From the NCBI GenBank assembly GCA_920105625.2, contig OV050033.1, forward strand, positions 114,723,700-114,787,699: DNA of 64,000 nt, given 5' to 3'. How positions within the stretch are numbered: position 1 is the stretch's first letter; each line of letters starts with the position of its first letter. Source of the stretch: Clusia tigrina. Its lineage: Eukaryota; Arthropoda; Insecta; Diptera; Clusiidae. This document shows positions 28,701-40,286 of the stretch, one piece after another. The notes beneath the pieces were generated by a model that was not told the DNA's origin, did not search any database, and saw nothing but the letters and a program-made list of their open reading frames with translations. Made by a program: the position numbers and the translations under genes.

Positions 28701-29835
28701 TTAAGCGATACCTTAAATTGACAAGAGGCTCGAGTACTTTATTGTTACAAAATTTCAAGGTTTTATGACGCTCCAGTAAAAAGTTACAAGCGTTTGTCTG
28801 TTGTAAACTTTGATAGGTGTAGAACGTACCGTATAGAAGTTAGGGCCATTTGAAGTTTTATCAGTGTTTGATTTGGGACTCAAGGGTAGCATAGCTTTGA
28901 GCGATACCTTAAATTGACAAGAGGCTCGAGTACTTTATTGTTACAAAATTTCAAGGTTTTATGACGGTCCAGTAAAAAGTTACAAACATTTGTATGTTGC
29001 AAACTTTGATAGGTGTAGGACGTTCCGTATAGAAGTTAGGGCCATTTGAAGTTTTATCAGTGTTTGATTTGGGACTCAAGGGTAGCATAGCTTTCAGCGA
29101 TAGTTTAAATTGACAAGAGGCTCGAGTACTTTATTGTTACAAAATTTCAAGGTTTTATGACGCTCAAGTAAAAAGTTACAAGCATTTGTATGTTGCAAAC
29201 TTTGATAGGTGTAGGACGTACCGTATAGAAGTTAGGGCCATTTGAAGTTTTATCAGTGTTTGATTTGGGACTCAAGGGTAGCATAGCTTTGAGCGATACC
29301 TTAAATTGACAAGAGGCTCGAGTACTTTATTGTTACAAAATTTCATTATGACGCTCCAGTAAAAAGTTACAAACATTTGTATGTTGCAAACATTGATAGG
29401 TGTAGGACGTACCGTATAGAAGTTAGGGCCATTTGAAGTATTATCAGTTTTTGATTTGGGACTCAATGGTAGCATGGCTTTAAGCGATAGCTTAAATTGA
29501 CAAGAGGCTCGAGTACTTTATTGTTACAAAATTTTAAGGTTTTATGACGCTCCAGTAAAAAGCTACAAGCATTTGTATGTTTGCAAACTTTGATAGGTGT
29601 AGGACATACCGTATAGAAATTAGGGCCATTTGAAGTTTTATCGGTGTTTGATTTGGGACTTAAGGGTAGCATAGCTTTGAGCGATAGCCTAAATTGACAA
29701 GAGGCTCGAGTACATTATTGTTACAAAATTTCAAGGTTTTATGACGCTCCAGTAAAAAGCTACAAGCATTTGTATGTTGCAAACTTTGATAGGTGTAGGA
29801 CGTACCGTATAGAAGTTAGGGCCATTTGAAGTTTT
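25741..29835 (+). repeat. Higher-order unit, about 4107 bp (21 monomers)
   Basis: GCAATGCTTTG at 26143 recurs at 30250 (4107 bp), and the GTCAGTGTGTGACTC monomer at 25728 recurs at 29836 (4108 bp). The unit keeps the two monomers at 27.98-28.37 kb that the previous unit lost, and it is 7635 bp from the matching part of the 20-kb unit (TTTAATGACG 20341 and 27976). It is the longest of the clearly related series. Confidence 0.8.
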
Positions 29836-32800
29836 GTCAGTGTGTGACTCAAGGGTAGCATAGCTTTGAGTGATACCTTAAATTGACCAGAGGCTCGAGT
29901 ACTTTATTGTTACAAAATTTCAAGGTTTTATCACGCTCCAGTAAAAAGTTACAAACATTTGTATGTTGCAAACTTTGATAGGTGTAGGACGTACCGTGTA
30001 GAAGTTAGGGCCATTTGAAGTATTATCAGTGTTTGATTTGGGACTCAATGGTAGCATAGCTTTGAGCGATAGCTTAAATTGACAAGAGGCTCGAGTACTT
30101 TATTGTTACATAATTTGAAGGTTTTATGACGCTCCAGTAAAAAGTTACAAGCATCTGTATGTTGCAAACTTTGATAGGTGTAGGACGTACCATATAGAAG
30201 TTAGGGCCATTTCAAGTTTTATCAATGTATGATTTGGGACTCAAGGGTAGCAATGCTTTGAGCGATACCTTAAATTGACCAGAGGCTCGAGTACTTTATT
30301 GTTACAAAATTTCAAGGTTTTATGACGCTCCAGTAAAAAGTTACAAACATTTGTATGTTGCAAACTTTGATAGGTGTAGGACGTACCGTATAGAAGTTAG
30401 GGCCATTTGAAGTATTATCAGTGTTTGATTTGGGACTCAATGGTAGCATAGCTTTGAGCGATAGCTTAAATTGACAAGAGGCTCGAGTACTTTATTGTTA
30501 CAAAATTTCAAGGTTTTATGACGCTCCAGTAAAAAGTTACAAGCATTTGTATGTTGCAAACTTTGATAGGTGTAGGACGTACCGTATAGAAGTTAGGGCC
30601 ATTTCAAGTTTTATCAGTGTTTGATTTGGGACTCAAGGGTAGCATAGCTTTGACCGATAGCTTAAATTGACAAGAGGCTCGAGTACTTTATTGTTACAAA
30701 ATTTCAAGGTTTTATGACGCTCCAGTAAAAAGTTACAAGCATTTGTATGTTGCAAACTTTGATAGGTGTAGGACGTACCGTATAGAAGTTAGGGCCATTT
30801 GAAGTTTTATCAGTGTTTGATTTGGGACTCAAGGGTAGCATAGCTTTGAGCGATAGCTTAAATTGACAAGAGGCTCGAGTACTTTATTGTTACAAAATTT
30901 CAAGGATTTATGGCGCTCCAGTAAAAAGTTACAAGCATTTGTATGTTGCAAACTTTGATAGGTGTAGGACGTACCGTATAGAAGTTAGGGCCATTTGAAG
31001 TTTCATCAGTGTTTGATTTGGGACTCAAAGGTAGCATAGCTTTGAGCGATAGCTTAAATTGACAAGAGGCTCGAGTACTTTATTGTTCCAAATTTCAAGG
31101 TTTTATGACGCTCCAGTAAAAAGTTACAAGCATTTGTATGTTGCAAACTTTGATAGGTGTAGGACGTACCGTATAGAAGTTAGGGCCATTTGAAGTTTTA
31201 TCAGTGTTTGATTTGGGACTCAAGGGTAGCATAGCATTGAGCGATACCTTAAATTGACAAGAGGCTCGAGTACTTTATTGTTACAAAATTTCAAGGTTTT
31301 ATGACGGTTCAGTAAAAAGTTACAAGCATTTGTATGTTGCAAACTCTGATACGTGTAGGACGTTCCGTATAGAAGTTAGGGCCATTTGAAGTATTATCAG
31401 TGTTTGATTTGGGACTCAAGGGTAGCATAACTTTGACCGATAGCTTAAATTGACAAGAGGCTCGAGTACTTTATTGTTACAAAATTTCAAGGTTTTATGA
31501 CGCTCCAGTAAAAAGCTACAAGCATTTGCATGTTGCAAACCTTGATAGGTGCAGGACGTACCGTATAGAAGTTAGGGCCGTTTGAAGTTTTATCAGTGTT
31601 TGATTTGGGACTCAAGGGTAGCATAGCTTTGAGCGATAGCTTAAATTGACAAGAGGCTCGAGTACTTTATTGTTACAAAATTTCAAGGTTTTATGACGGT
31701 CCAGTAAAAAGTTACAAACATTTGTATGTTGCAAACTTTGATAGGTGTAGGACGTTCCGTATAGAAGTTACGGCCATTTGAAGTTTTATCAGTGTTTGAT
31801 TTGGGACTCAAGGGTAGCATAGCTTTGAGCGATATCTTAAATTGACAAGAGGCTCGAGTACTTTATTGTTACAAAATTTAAGGTTTTATGACGCTCCAGT
31901 AAAAAGTTACAAGCCTTTGTCTGTTGCAAACTTTGATAGGTGTAGGACGTACCGTATAGAAGTTAGGGCCATTTGAAGTTTTATCAGTGTTTGATTTGGG
32001 ACTCAAGGGTAGCATAGCTTTGAGCGATACCTTAAATTGACAAGAGGCTCGAGTACTTTATTATTACAAAATTTCAAGGTTTTATGACGGTCCAGTAAAA
32101 AGTTACAAACATTTGTATGTTGCAAACTTTGATAGGTGTAGGACGTTCCGTATAGAATTAGGGCCATTTGAAGTTTTATCAGTGTTTGATTTGGGACTCA
32201 AGGGTAGCATAGCTTTGAGCGATAGCTTAAATTGACAAGAGGCTCGAGTACTTTATTGTTACAAAATTTCAAGGTTTTATGACGCTCAAGTAAAAAGTTA
32301 CAAGCATTTGTATGTTGCAAACTTTGATAGGTGTAGGACGTACCGTATAGAAGTTAGGGCCATTTGAAGTTTTATCAGTGTTTGATTTGGGACTCAAGGG
32401 TAGCATAGCTTTGAGCGATACCTTAAATTGACAAGAGGCTCGAGTACTTTATTGTTACAAAATTTCATTATGACGCTCCAGTAAAAAGTTACAAACATTT
32501 GTATGTTGCAAACATTGATAGGTGTAGGACGTACCGTGTAGAAGTTAGGGCCATTTGAAGTATTATCAGTGTTTGATTTGGGACTCAATGGTAGCATAGC
32601 TTTGAGCGATAGCTTAAATTGACAAGAGGCTCGAGTACTTTATTGTTACATAATTTCAAGGTTTTATGACGCTCCAGTAAAAAGTTACAAGCATCTGTAT
32701 GTTGCAAACTTTGATAGGTGTAGGACGTACCATATAGAAGTTAGGGCCATTTCAAGTTTTATCAATGTATGATTTGGGACTCAAGGGTAGCAATGCTTTG

Positions 32801-33967
32801 AGCGATACCTTAAATTGACCAGAGGCTCGAGTACTTTATTGTTACAAAATTTCAAGGTTTTATGACGCTCCAGTAAAAAGTTACAAACATTTGTATGTTG
32901 CAAACTTTGATAGGTGTAGGACGTACCGTATAGAAGTTAGGGCCATTTGAAGTATTATCAGTGTTTGATTTGGGACTCAATGGTAGCATAGCTTTGAGCG
33001 ATAGCTTAAATTGACAAGAGGCTCGAGTACTTTATTGTTACAAAATTTCAAGGTTTTATGACGCTCAAGTAAAAAGTTACAAGCATTTGTATGTTTGCAA
33101 ACTTTGATAGGTGTAGGACGTACCGTATAGAAATTAGGGCCATTTGAAGTTTTATCGGTGTTTGATTTGGGACTTAAGGGTAGCATAGCTTTGAGCGATA
33201 GCCTAAATTGACAAGAGGCTCGAGTACTTTATTGTTACAAAATTTCAAGGTTTTATGACGCTCCAGTAAAAAGTTACAAGCATTTGTATGTTGCAAACTT
33301 TGATAGGTGTAGGACGTACCGTATAGAAGTTAGGGCCATTTCAAGTTTTATCAGTGTTTGATTTGGGACTCAAGGGTAGCATAGCTTTGACCGATAGCTT
33401 AAATTGACAAGAGGCTCGAGTACTTTATTGTTACAAAATTTCAAGGTTTTATGACGCTCCAGTAAAAAGTTACAAGCATTTGTATGTTGCAAACTTTGAT
33501 AGGTGTAGGACGTACCGTATAGAAGTTAGGGCCATTTGAAGTTTTATCAGTGTTTGATTTGGGACTCAAGGGTAGCATAGCTTTGAGCGATAGCTTAAAT
33601 TGACAAGAGGCTCGAGTACTTTATTGTTACAAAATTTCAAGGATTTATGGCGCTCCAGTAAAAAGTTACAAGCATTTGTATGTTGCAAACTTTGATAGGT
33701 GTAGGACGTACCGTATAGAAGTTAGGGCCATTTGAAGTTTCATCAGTGTTTGATTTGGGACTCAAAGGTAGCATAGCTTTGAGCGATAGCTTAAATTGAC
33801 AAGAGGCTCGAGTACTTTATTGTTCCAAATTTCAAGGTTTTATGACGCTCCAGTAAAAAGTTACAAGCATTTGTATGTTGCAAACTTTGATAGGTGTAGG
33901 ACGTACCGTATAGAAGTTAGGGCCATTTGAAGTTTTATCAGTGTTTGATTTGGGACTCAAGGGTAGC
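29836..33967 (+). repeat. Higher-order units at 2540 and 2737 bp offsets
   Basis: GCATCTGTAT at 30151 recurs at 32691 and GCAATGCTTTG at 30250 recurs at 32790, both 2540 bp apart. Further along, ATAGCATTGA at 31231 recurs at 33968, 2737 bp apart. The 197-bp difference is one extra monomer of the TATGTTTGCAAAC class inserted at about 33.05-33.24 kb. The TTCCAAATTTC variant near 31085 and 33825 follows the 2737-bp offset. Confidence 0.8.
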
Positions 33968-35370
33968 ATAGCATTGAGCGATACCTTAAATTGACAAGAG
34001 GCTCGAGTACTTTATTGTTACAAAATTTCAAGGTTTTATGACGGTCCAGTAAAAAGTTACAAGCATTTGTATGTTGCAAACTCTGATACGTGTAGGACGT
34101 TCCGTATAGAAGTTAGGGCCATTTGAAGTATTATCAGTGTTTGATTTGGGACTCAAGGGTAGCATAACTTTGACCGATAGCTTAAATTGACAAGAGGCTC
34201 GAGTACTTTATTGTTACAAAATTTCAAGGTTTTATGACGCTCCAGTAAAAAGCTACAAGCATTTGCATGTTGCAAACCTTGATAGGTGCAGGACGTACCG
34301 TATAGAAGTTAGGGCCGTTTGAAGTTTTATCAGTGTTTGATTTGGGACTCAAGGGTAGCATAGCTTTGAGCGATAGCTTAAATTGACAAGAGGCTCGAGT
34401 ACTTTATTGTTACAAAATTTCAAGGTTTTATGACGGTCCAGTAAAAAGTTACAAACATTTGTATGTTGCAAACTTTGATAGGTGTAGGACGTTCCGTATA
34501 GAAGTTACGGCCATTTGAAGTTTTATCAGTGTTTGATTTGGGACTCAAGGGTAGCATAGCTTTGAGCGATATCTTAAATTGACAAGAGGCTCGAGTACTT
34601 TATTGTTACAAAATTTAAGGTTTTATGACGCTCCAGTAAAAAGTTACAAGCCTTTGTCTGTTGCAAACTTTGATAGGTGTAGGACGTATCGTATAGAAGT
34701 TAGGGCCATTTGAAGTTTTATCAGTGTTTGATTTGGGACTCAAGGGTAGCATAGCTTTGAGCGATACCTTAAATTGACAAGAGGCTCGAGTACTTTATTA
34801 TTACAAAATTTCAAGGTTTTATGACGGTCCAGTAAAAAGTTACAAACATTTGTATGTTGCAAACTTTGATAGGTGTAGGACGTTCCGTATAGAATTAGGG
34901 CCATTTGAAGTTTTATCAGTGTTTGATTTGGGACTCAAGGGTAGCATAGCTTTGAGCGATAGCTTAAATTGACAAGAGGCTCGAGTACTTTATTGTTACA
35001 AAATTTCAAGGTTTTATGACGCTCAAGTAAAAAGTTACAAGCATTTGTATGTTGCAAACTTTGATAGGTGTAGGACGTACCGTATAGAAGTTAGGGCCAT
35101 TTGAAGTTTTATCAGTGTTTGATTTGGGACTCAAGGGTAGCATAGCTTTGAGCGATAGCTTAAATTGACAAGAGGCTCGAGTACTTTATTGTTACAAAAT
35201 TTCAAGGTTTTATGACGCTCCAGTAAAAAGTTACAAGCATTTGTATGTTGCAAACTTTGATAGGTGTAGGACGTACCGTATAGAAGTTAGGGCCATTTGA
35301 AGTTTTATCAGTGTTTGATTTGGGACTCAAAGGTAGCATAGCTTTGAGCGATACCTTAAATTGACAAGAG

Positions 35371-35453
35371 GCTCGAGTACTTTATTGTTACAAAATTTTA
35401 GGTTTTATGACGCTCGAGTACTTTATTGTTACAAAATTTAAAGGTTTTATGAC
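35371..35453 (+). repeat. Internal 41/42-bp tandem duplication within a monomer
   Basis: The segment starting GCTCGAGTACTTTATTG is present twice, at 35371-35411 and 35412-35453. The same structure occurs at 38494-38576 and, reversed on the right arm, at 46586-46669. The joint falls between GACGCTCcag and GAGGCTCGAG, two look-alike boxes of the monomer that share GCTC. Mispairing of these boxes explains the duplication. The event predates the split of the two arms. Confidence 0.85.
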
Positions 35454-36660
35454 TGTCCAGTAAAAAGTTACAAGCATTTGTATGTTGCAAACTTTGATAG
35501 GTGTAGGACGTACCGTATAGAAGTTAGGGCCATTTCAAGTTTTATCAGTGTTTGATTTGGGACCCAAAGGCAGCATAGCTTTGAGCGATAGCTTAAATTG
35601 ACAAGAGGCTCGAGTACTTTATTGTTACAAAATTTCAAGGTTTTATGACGCTCCAGTAAAAAGTTACAAGCATTTGTATGTTGCAAACTTTGATAGGTGT
35701 AGGACGTACCGTATAGAAGTTAGGGCCATTTCAAGTTTTATCAGTGTTTGATTTGGGACTCAAAGGCAGCATAGCTTTGAGCGATAACTTAAATTGACAA
35801 GAGGCTCGATTACTTTATTGTTACAAAATTTCATGGTTTTATGACGCTCCAGTAAAAAGTTACAAGCATTTGTATGTTGCAAACTTTGATAGGTGTAGGA
35901 CGTACCGTATAGAAGTTAGGGCCATTTCAAGTTTTATCAGTGTTTGATTTGGGACTCAAAGGCAGCATAGCTTTGAGCGATAGCTTAAATTGACAAGAGG
36001 CTCGAGTACTTTATTGTTACAAAATTTCAAGGTTTTATGACGCTCCAGTAAAAAGTTACAAGCATTTGTATGTTGCAAACTTTGATAGGTGTAGGACGTA
36101 CCGTATAGAAGTTAGGGCCATTTCAAGTTTTATCAGTGTTTGATTTGGGACTCAAAGGCAGCATAGCTTTGAGCGATAACTTAAATTGACAAGAGGCTCG
36201 AGTACTTTATTGTTACAAAATTTCAAGGTTTTATGACACACCAGTAAAAAGTTACAAGCATTTGTATGTTGCAAACTTTGATAGGTGTAGGATGTACCGT
36301 ATAGAAGTTAGGGCCATTTGAAGTTTTATCAGTGTTTGATTTGGGACTCAAGGGTAGCATAGCTTTGAGCGATAGCTTAAATTGACAAGAGGCTCGAGTA
36401 CTTTATTGTTACAAAATTACAAGGTTTTATGACGCTCAAGTAAAAAGTTACAAGCATTTGTATGTTGCAAACTTTGATAGGTGTAGGACGTACCGTAAAG
36501 AAGTTAGGGTCATTTGAAGTTTTATCAGTGTTTGATTTGGGACTGAAGGCTAGCATAGCTTTGAGCGATAACTTAAATTGACAAGAGGCTCGAGTACTTT
36601 ATTGTTACATAATTTCAAGGCTTTATGACGCTCCAGTAAACAGTTACAAGCATTTGTATG

Positions 36661-36680
36661 TTGCAAACTTTTTATCAGTG
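36661..36680 (+). repeat. Short monomer with a 46-bp deletion (left arm)
   Basis: GCAAACTTT is joined directly to TTATCAGTG, removing the 46 bp that normally lie between them, so the monomer is about 150 bp. A second left-arm copy is at 39790-39799 (ACTTTTTATC). It always precedes, by about 130 bp, a monomer with a 6-bp deletion (TTACAAGTATGTTGC, near 36798 and 39916). The exact same joint is found six times on the right arm. Confidence 0.88.
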
Positions 36681-38117
36681 TTTGATTTGGGACTCAAGGG
36701 TAGCACAGCTTTGAGCGATAGCTTAAACTGACAAGAGGCGCGAGTACTTTATTGTTACAAAGTTTCAAGGTTTTATGACGCTCCAGTAAAAAGTTACAAG
36801 TATGTTGCAAACTTTGATAGGTGTAGCACGTACCGTATAGAAGTTATGGCCATTTAAGGTTTTATCAGTGTTTGATTTGGGACACAAGGGTAGCATAGCT
36901 TTGAGCGATAGCTTAAATTGACAAGAGGCTCGAGTACTTTATTGTTACAAAATTTCATGGTTTTATGACGCACCAGTAAAAAGTTACAAGCATTTGTATG
37001 TTGCAAACTTTGATAGGTGTAGGACGTACCGTATAGAAGTTAGGGCCATTTGAAGTTTTATCAGTGTTTGATTTGGGACTCAAGGGTAGCATAGCATTGA
37101 GCGATACCTTAAATTGACAAGAGGCTCGAGTACTATATTGTTACAAAATTTCAAGGTTTTATGACGGTCCAGTAAAAAGTTACAAGCATTTGTATGTTGC
37201 AAACTCTGATACGTGTAGGACGTTCCGTATAGAAGTTAGGGCCATTTGAAGTATTATCAGTGTTTGATTTGGGACTCAAGGGTAGCATAACTTTGACCGA
37301 TAGCTTAAATTGACAAGAGGCTCGAGTACTTTATTGTTACAAAATTTCAAGGTTTTATGACGCTCCAGTAAAAAGCTACAAGCATTTGCATGTTGCAAAC
37401 CTTGATAGGTGCAGGACGTACCGTATAGAAGTTAGGGCCGTTTGAAGTTTTATCAGTGTTTGATTTGGGACTCAAGGGTAGCATAGCTTTGAGCGATAGC
37501 TTAAATTGACAAGAGGCTCGAGTACTTTATTGTTACAAAATTTCAAGGTTTTATGACGGTCCAGTAAAAAGTTACAAACATTTGTATGTTGCAAACTTTG
37601 ATAGGTGTAGGACGTTCCGTATAGAAGTTACGGCCATTTGAAGTTTTATCAGTGTTTGATTTGGGACTCAAGGGTAGCATAGCTTTGAGCGATATCTTAA
37701 ATTGACAAGAGGCTCGAGTACTTTATTGTTACAAAATTTAAGGTTTTATGACGCTCCAGTAAAAAGTTACAAGCCTTTGTCTGTTGCAAACTTTGATAGG
37801 TGTAGGACGTATCGTATAGAAGTTAGGGCCATTTGAAGTTTTATCAGTGTTTGATTTGGGACTCAAGGGTAGCATAGCTTTGAGCGATACCTTAAATTGA
37901 CAAGAGGCTCGAGTACTTTATTATTACAAAATTTCAAGGTTTTATGACGGTCCAGTAAAAAGTTACAAACATTTGTATGTTGCAAACTTTGATAGGTGTA
38001 GGACGTTCCGTATAGAATTAGGGCCATTTGAAGTTTTATCAGTGTTTGATTTGGGACTCAAGGGTAGCATAGCTTTGAGCGATAGCTTAAATTGACAAGA
38101 GGCTCGAGTACTTTATT

Positions 38118-38160
38118 GTTACAAAATTTCAAGGTTTTATGACGCTCAAGTAAAAAGTTA
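38118..38160 (+). repeat. 43-bp sub-repeat, copy B, inside the monomer
   Basis: This 43-bp segment runs from GTTACAAAATTTCAAGG to AGTAAAAAGTTA and pairs with the segment at 38174-38216. The two align without gaps and agree at 28 of 43 positions by my count. The best-conserved parts are the GTT.CAAA...TTT.A end, the GACG core and the AAGTTA end. A 13-bp linker separates them, so the offset is 56 bp. The pair occurs in nearly every monomer of both arms, for example in reverse at 45145-45187 and 45201-45243. Together they make up 99 of the 196 bp. Confidence 0.8.
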
Positions 38161-38354
38161 CAAGCATTTGTATGTTGCAAACTTTGATAGGTGTAGGACG
38201 TACCGTATAGAAGTTAGGGCCATTTGAAGTTTTATCAGTGTTTGATTTGGGACTCAAGGGTAGCATAGCTTTGAGCGATAGCTTAAATTGACAAGAGGCT
38301 CGAGTACTTTATTGTTACAAAATTTCAAGGTTTTATGACGCTCCAGTAAAAAGT
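38159..38354 (+). repeat. Representative consensus monomer (196 bp)
   Basis: This copy matches the majority sequence I read across the left arm and can serve as the type monomer. It has 73 G or C bases of 196 (37%) and five CpG dinucleotides. It carries one CTCGAG (XhoI) overlapping one AGTACT (ScaI), and two GTAC (RsaI) sites. Its length is not a multiple of three, so any reading frame shifts at each monomer boundary, which argues against coding function. The length is close to the usual plant nucleosome repeat of about 180-200 bp; that is general knowledge, not something this sequence proves. Confidence 0.95.
38174..38216 (+). repeat. 43-bp sub-repeat, copy A, inside the monomer
   Basis: This is the partner of the segment at 38118-38160. 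It runs from GTTGCAAACTTTGATAGG to ATAGAAGTTA and has the same length as copy B with no internal gap. The monomer therefore probably arose by duplication and divergence of a unit of roughly 43-56 bp plus about 97 bp of other sequence. The segment ends at the start of the AAGTTAGGGCCATTTGAAG motif. The alignment was made by eye, so the identity count could shift by one or two. Confidence 0.8.
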
Positions 38355-40286
38355 TACAAGCATTTGTATGTTGCAAACTTTGATAGGTGTAGGACGTACC
38401 GTATAGAAGTTAGGGCCATTTGAAGTTTTATCAGTGTTTGATTTGGGACTCAAGGGTAGCATAGCTTTGAGCGATACCTTAAATTGACAAGAGGCTCGAG
38501 TACTTTATTGTTACAAATTTCAAGGTTTTATGACGCTCGAGTACTTTATTGTTACAAAATTTAAAGGTTTTATGACTGTCCAGTAAAAAGTTACAAGCAT
38601 TTGTATGTTGCAAACTTTGATAGGTGTAGGACGTACCGTATAGAAGTTAGGGCCATTTCAAGTTTTATCAGTGTTTGATTTGGGACCCAAAGGCAGCATA
38701 GCTTTGAGCGATAGCTTAAATTGACAAGAGGCTCGAGTACTTTATTGTTACAAAATTTCAAGGTTTTATGACGCTCCAGTAAAAAGTTACAAGCATTTGT
38801 ATGTTGCAAACTTTGATAGGTGTAGGACGTACCGTATAGAAGTTAGGGCCATTTCAAGTTTTATCAGTGTTTGATTTGGGACTCAAAGGCAGCATAGCTT
38901 TGAGCGATAACTTAAATTGACAAGAGGCTCGATTACTTTATTGTCACAAAATTTCATGGTTTTATGACGCTCCAGTAAAAAGTTACAAGCATTTGTATGT
39001 TGCAAACTTTGATAGGTGTAGGACGTACCGTATAGAAGTTAGGGCCATTTCAAGTTTTATCAGTGTTTGATTTGGGACTCAAAGGCAGCATAGCTTTGAG
39101 CGATAGCTTAAATTGACAAGAGGCTCGAGTACTTTATTGTTACAAAATTTCAAGGTTTTATGACGCTCCAGTAAAAAGTTACAAGCATTTGTATGTTGCA
39201 AACTTTGATAGGTGTAGGACGTACCGTATAGAAGTTAGGGCCATTTCAAGTTTTATCAGTGTTTGATTTGGGACTCAAAGGCAGCATAGCTTTGAGCGAT
39301 AACTTAAATTGACAAGAGGCTCGAGTACTTTATTGTTACAAAATTTCAAGGTTTTATGACGCACCAGTAAAAAGTTACAAGCATTTGTATGTTGCAAACT
39401 TTGATAGGTGTAGGATGTACCGTATAGAAGTTAGGGCCATTTGAAGTTTTATCAGTGTTTGATTTGGGACTCAAGGGTAGCATAGCTTTGAGCGATAGCT
39501 TAAATTGACAAGAGGCTCGAGTACTTTATTGTTACAAAATTACAAGATTTTATGACGCTCAAGTAAAAAGTTACAAGCATTTGTATGTTGCAAACTTTGA
39601 TAGGTGTAGGACGTACCGTAAAGAAGTTAGGGTCATTTGAAGTTTTATCAGTGTTTGATTTGGGACTGAAGGCTAGCATAGCTTTGAGCGATAACTTAAA
39701 TTGACAAGAGGCTCGAGTACTTTATTGTTACATAATTTCAAGGCTTTATGACGCTCCAGTAAACAGTTACAAGCATTTGTATGTTGCAAACTTTTTATCA
39801 GTGTTTGATTTGGGACTCAAGGGTAGCACAGCTTTGAGCGATAGCTTAAACTGACAAGAGGCGCGAGTACTTTATTGTTACAAAGTTTCAAGGTTTTATG
39901 ACGCTCCAGTAAAAAGTTACAAGTATGTTGCAAACTTTGATAGGTGTAGCACGTACCGTATAGAAGTTAGGGCCATTTGAGGTTTTATCAGTGTTTGATT
40001 TGGGACACAAGGGTAGCATAGCTTTGAGCGATAGCTTAAATTGACAAGAGGCTCGAGTACTTTATTGTTACAAAATTTCATGGTTTTATGACGCACCAGT
40101 AAAAAGTTACAAGCATTTGTATGTTGCAAACTTTGATAGGTGTAGGACGTACCGTATAGAAGTTAGGGCCATTTGAAGTTTTATCAGAATTTGATTTGGG
40201 ACTCAAGGGGAGCATAGCTTTGAGCGATAGCTTAAATTGACAAGAGGCTCGAGTACTTTATTGTTACAAAATTTCTAGGTTTTATG

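Larger units (their letters stand above)
33968..37090 (+). repeat. 3123-bp tandem higher-order repeat, copy 1 (16 monomers)
   Basis: This block and the next are nearly identical: ATAGCATTGA 33968 and 37091, the internal-duplication monomer 35412 and 38535, the 46-bp-deletion monomer 36668 and 39790, and GCACCAG near 36970 and 40093. By eye only scattered single-base differences separate the copies, for example TGACACACC near 36236 against GACGCACC near 39359, and TTATGGCC near 36844 against TTAGGGCC. This is one of the clearest long tandem duplications in the window. Confidence 0.88.
37091..40187 (+). repeat. 3123-bp tandem higher-order repeat, copy 2 (adjacent to the inversion)
   Basis: Second copy of the 16-monomer block. 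It stops matching copy 1 at about 40187, where TCAGAATTTGATTT replaces TCAGTGTTTGATTT, about 180 bp before the polarity flip. It carries a private change, ATTGTCACAAAATTTCATGG at 38939, that copy 1 lacks (ATTGTTAC near 35818). The same private change is found in reverse on the right arm near 46220, which links this copy to the right arm. Confidence 0.85.

Noticed and set aside
38214..38219. TTAGGG (and CCCTAA on the right arm) in each monomer, suggesting telomeric repeats.
   Set aside because: It is a single hexamer per 196 bp with no tandem run, part of GTTAGGGCCATTT, and gives no evidence of a telomere.
38251..38320. A degenerate tRNA gene around the A/B-box-like motifs.
   Set aside because: The box spacing is too short, the T-arm pairs imperfectly and I see no convincing acceptor or anticodon stem. 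The motif is kept only as a weak promoter-like finding.
38331..38334. TTTT run in each monomer as a functional Pol III terminator.
   Set aside because: Four-T runs are common in 63% A+T DNA, and no transcript is shown, so it is not annotated as a terminator.
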